Below, in pieces: positions 63,926-64,000 of a stretch of DNA of 64,000 nucleotides (positions within the stretch are counted from its first letter, which is position 1; every line of letters begins with the position of its first letter). Origin of the DNA: Photobacterium proteolyticum (GTDB taxonomy: Bacteria; Pseudomonadota; Gammaproteobacteria; Enterobacterales; Vibrionaceae); contig NZ_MJIL01000053.1 in assembly GCF_001939735.1 (NCBI RefSeq), positions 103,427 to 167,426 on the forward strand, written 5' to 3'. Made by a program: the position numbers and the translations under genes. The notes under the pieces were generated by a model. That model did not search any database. It was not told where the DNA came from and saw only the letters and a program-made list of their open reading frames with translations.

Positions 63926-64000
63926 AGTAGGAGGAGGCCTCGCGGCCTCCGTCCTCTCACACCACCGTACAAGCGTGGGTCGCATACGGCGGTTCCGAAT
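63926..64000 (-). other. structured RNA-like end, possible group II intron fragment (cut by window edge)
   Basis: A perfect hairpin GGAGGCC/GGCCTCC (63933-63939 with 63944-63950, TCGC loop) is followed by CCACCGTA/TACGGCGG (63962-63969 with 63985-63992, one mismatch). On the minus strand the order GAACCGCCGTA, TACGGTGGTGTGAGAGG, CCTACTCGAT recalls sequence seen at group II intron/reverse transcriptase loci in marine gamma-proteobacteria. The rest lies outside the window. Confidence 0.35.

Overview
The window is a piece of a gamma-proteobacterial chromosome, most likely Vibrionaceae (Photobacterium/Vibrio type). The evidence is gene order and protein similarity: glpFKX-fpr, tpiA/pfkA, cpxP/cpxRA, trmL, cysE-gpsA-secB-yibN, gpmI-envC-yibQ, hldD plus an LPS-core cluster, coaD, mutM, rpmBG-radC, coaBC-dut-slmA, rph-pyrE, yicC and gmk-rpoZ-spoT-trmH-recG-xanP. 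No rRNA, tRNA or CRISPR array is visible.

Layout. 0.6-4.3 kb: glycerol uptake and gluconeogenesis (glpF, glpK, glpX). 4.4-6.7 kb: a cysteine-containing HTH regulator next to fpr, a DUF3135 protein and a small tautomerase-family isomerase. 7.1-9.0 kb: tpiA and pfkA, convergent. 9.5-12.4 kb: the Cpx envelope-stress system, with a perfect CpxR box between divergent cpxP and cpxRA. 12.4-20 kb: trmL, cysE/gpsA/secB/yibN, gpmI, envC, yibQ. 20-35 kb: a TetR regulator, hldD and an LPS core/lipid-A-Kdo region (O-antigen ligase, waaF, waaA, kdkA, waaE-like, several GT9, GT4, GT2 and GT32 transferases), followed by coaD, a nucleotide-sugar epimerase and mutM. The 21.8-26.1 kb part is visibly A+T-rich and looks horizontally acquired. 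35-43.2 kb: ordinary housekeeping genes.

43,178-55,954 is a 12.8-kb genomic island inserted in the 3' end of yicC. A 20-bp imperfect direct repeat (19/20) lies at the yicC stop codon and again just before the displaced yicC terminator. The 3' end of yicC is the known target of mobilizable genomic islands that SXT/R391 elements mobilize. The island carries a tyrosine integrase with candidate arm sites at both ends, a decayed second recombinase, a D-serine catabolic block (dsdC, dsdA, an M20 amidohydrolase, an MFS transporter, a UPF0126/TRIC membrane protein), a truncated IS transposase, and a compact replication/regulation/defence module. That module is an AlpA-like gene, a 46-codon ORF and a HUH-type Rep gene joined by stop/start overlaps. 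It is divergent from a ribbon-helix-helix-like gene and a 575-residue protein with a HEPN motif resembling the ApeA anti-phage family. Five near-identical palindromes (GTGAGnCTCAC), spaced mostly 39-40 bp, fill the divergent control region. This is the best candidate for an undescribed system in the window.

56-63.9 kb returns to the core chromosome (gmk, rpoZ, spoT, trmH, recG, xanP with a PurR-like box). The last ~75 bases form strong hairpins that look like the edge of a group II intron-type RNA on the minus strand.
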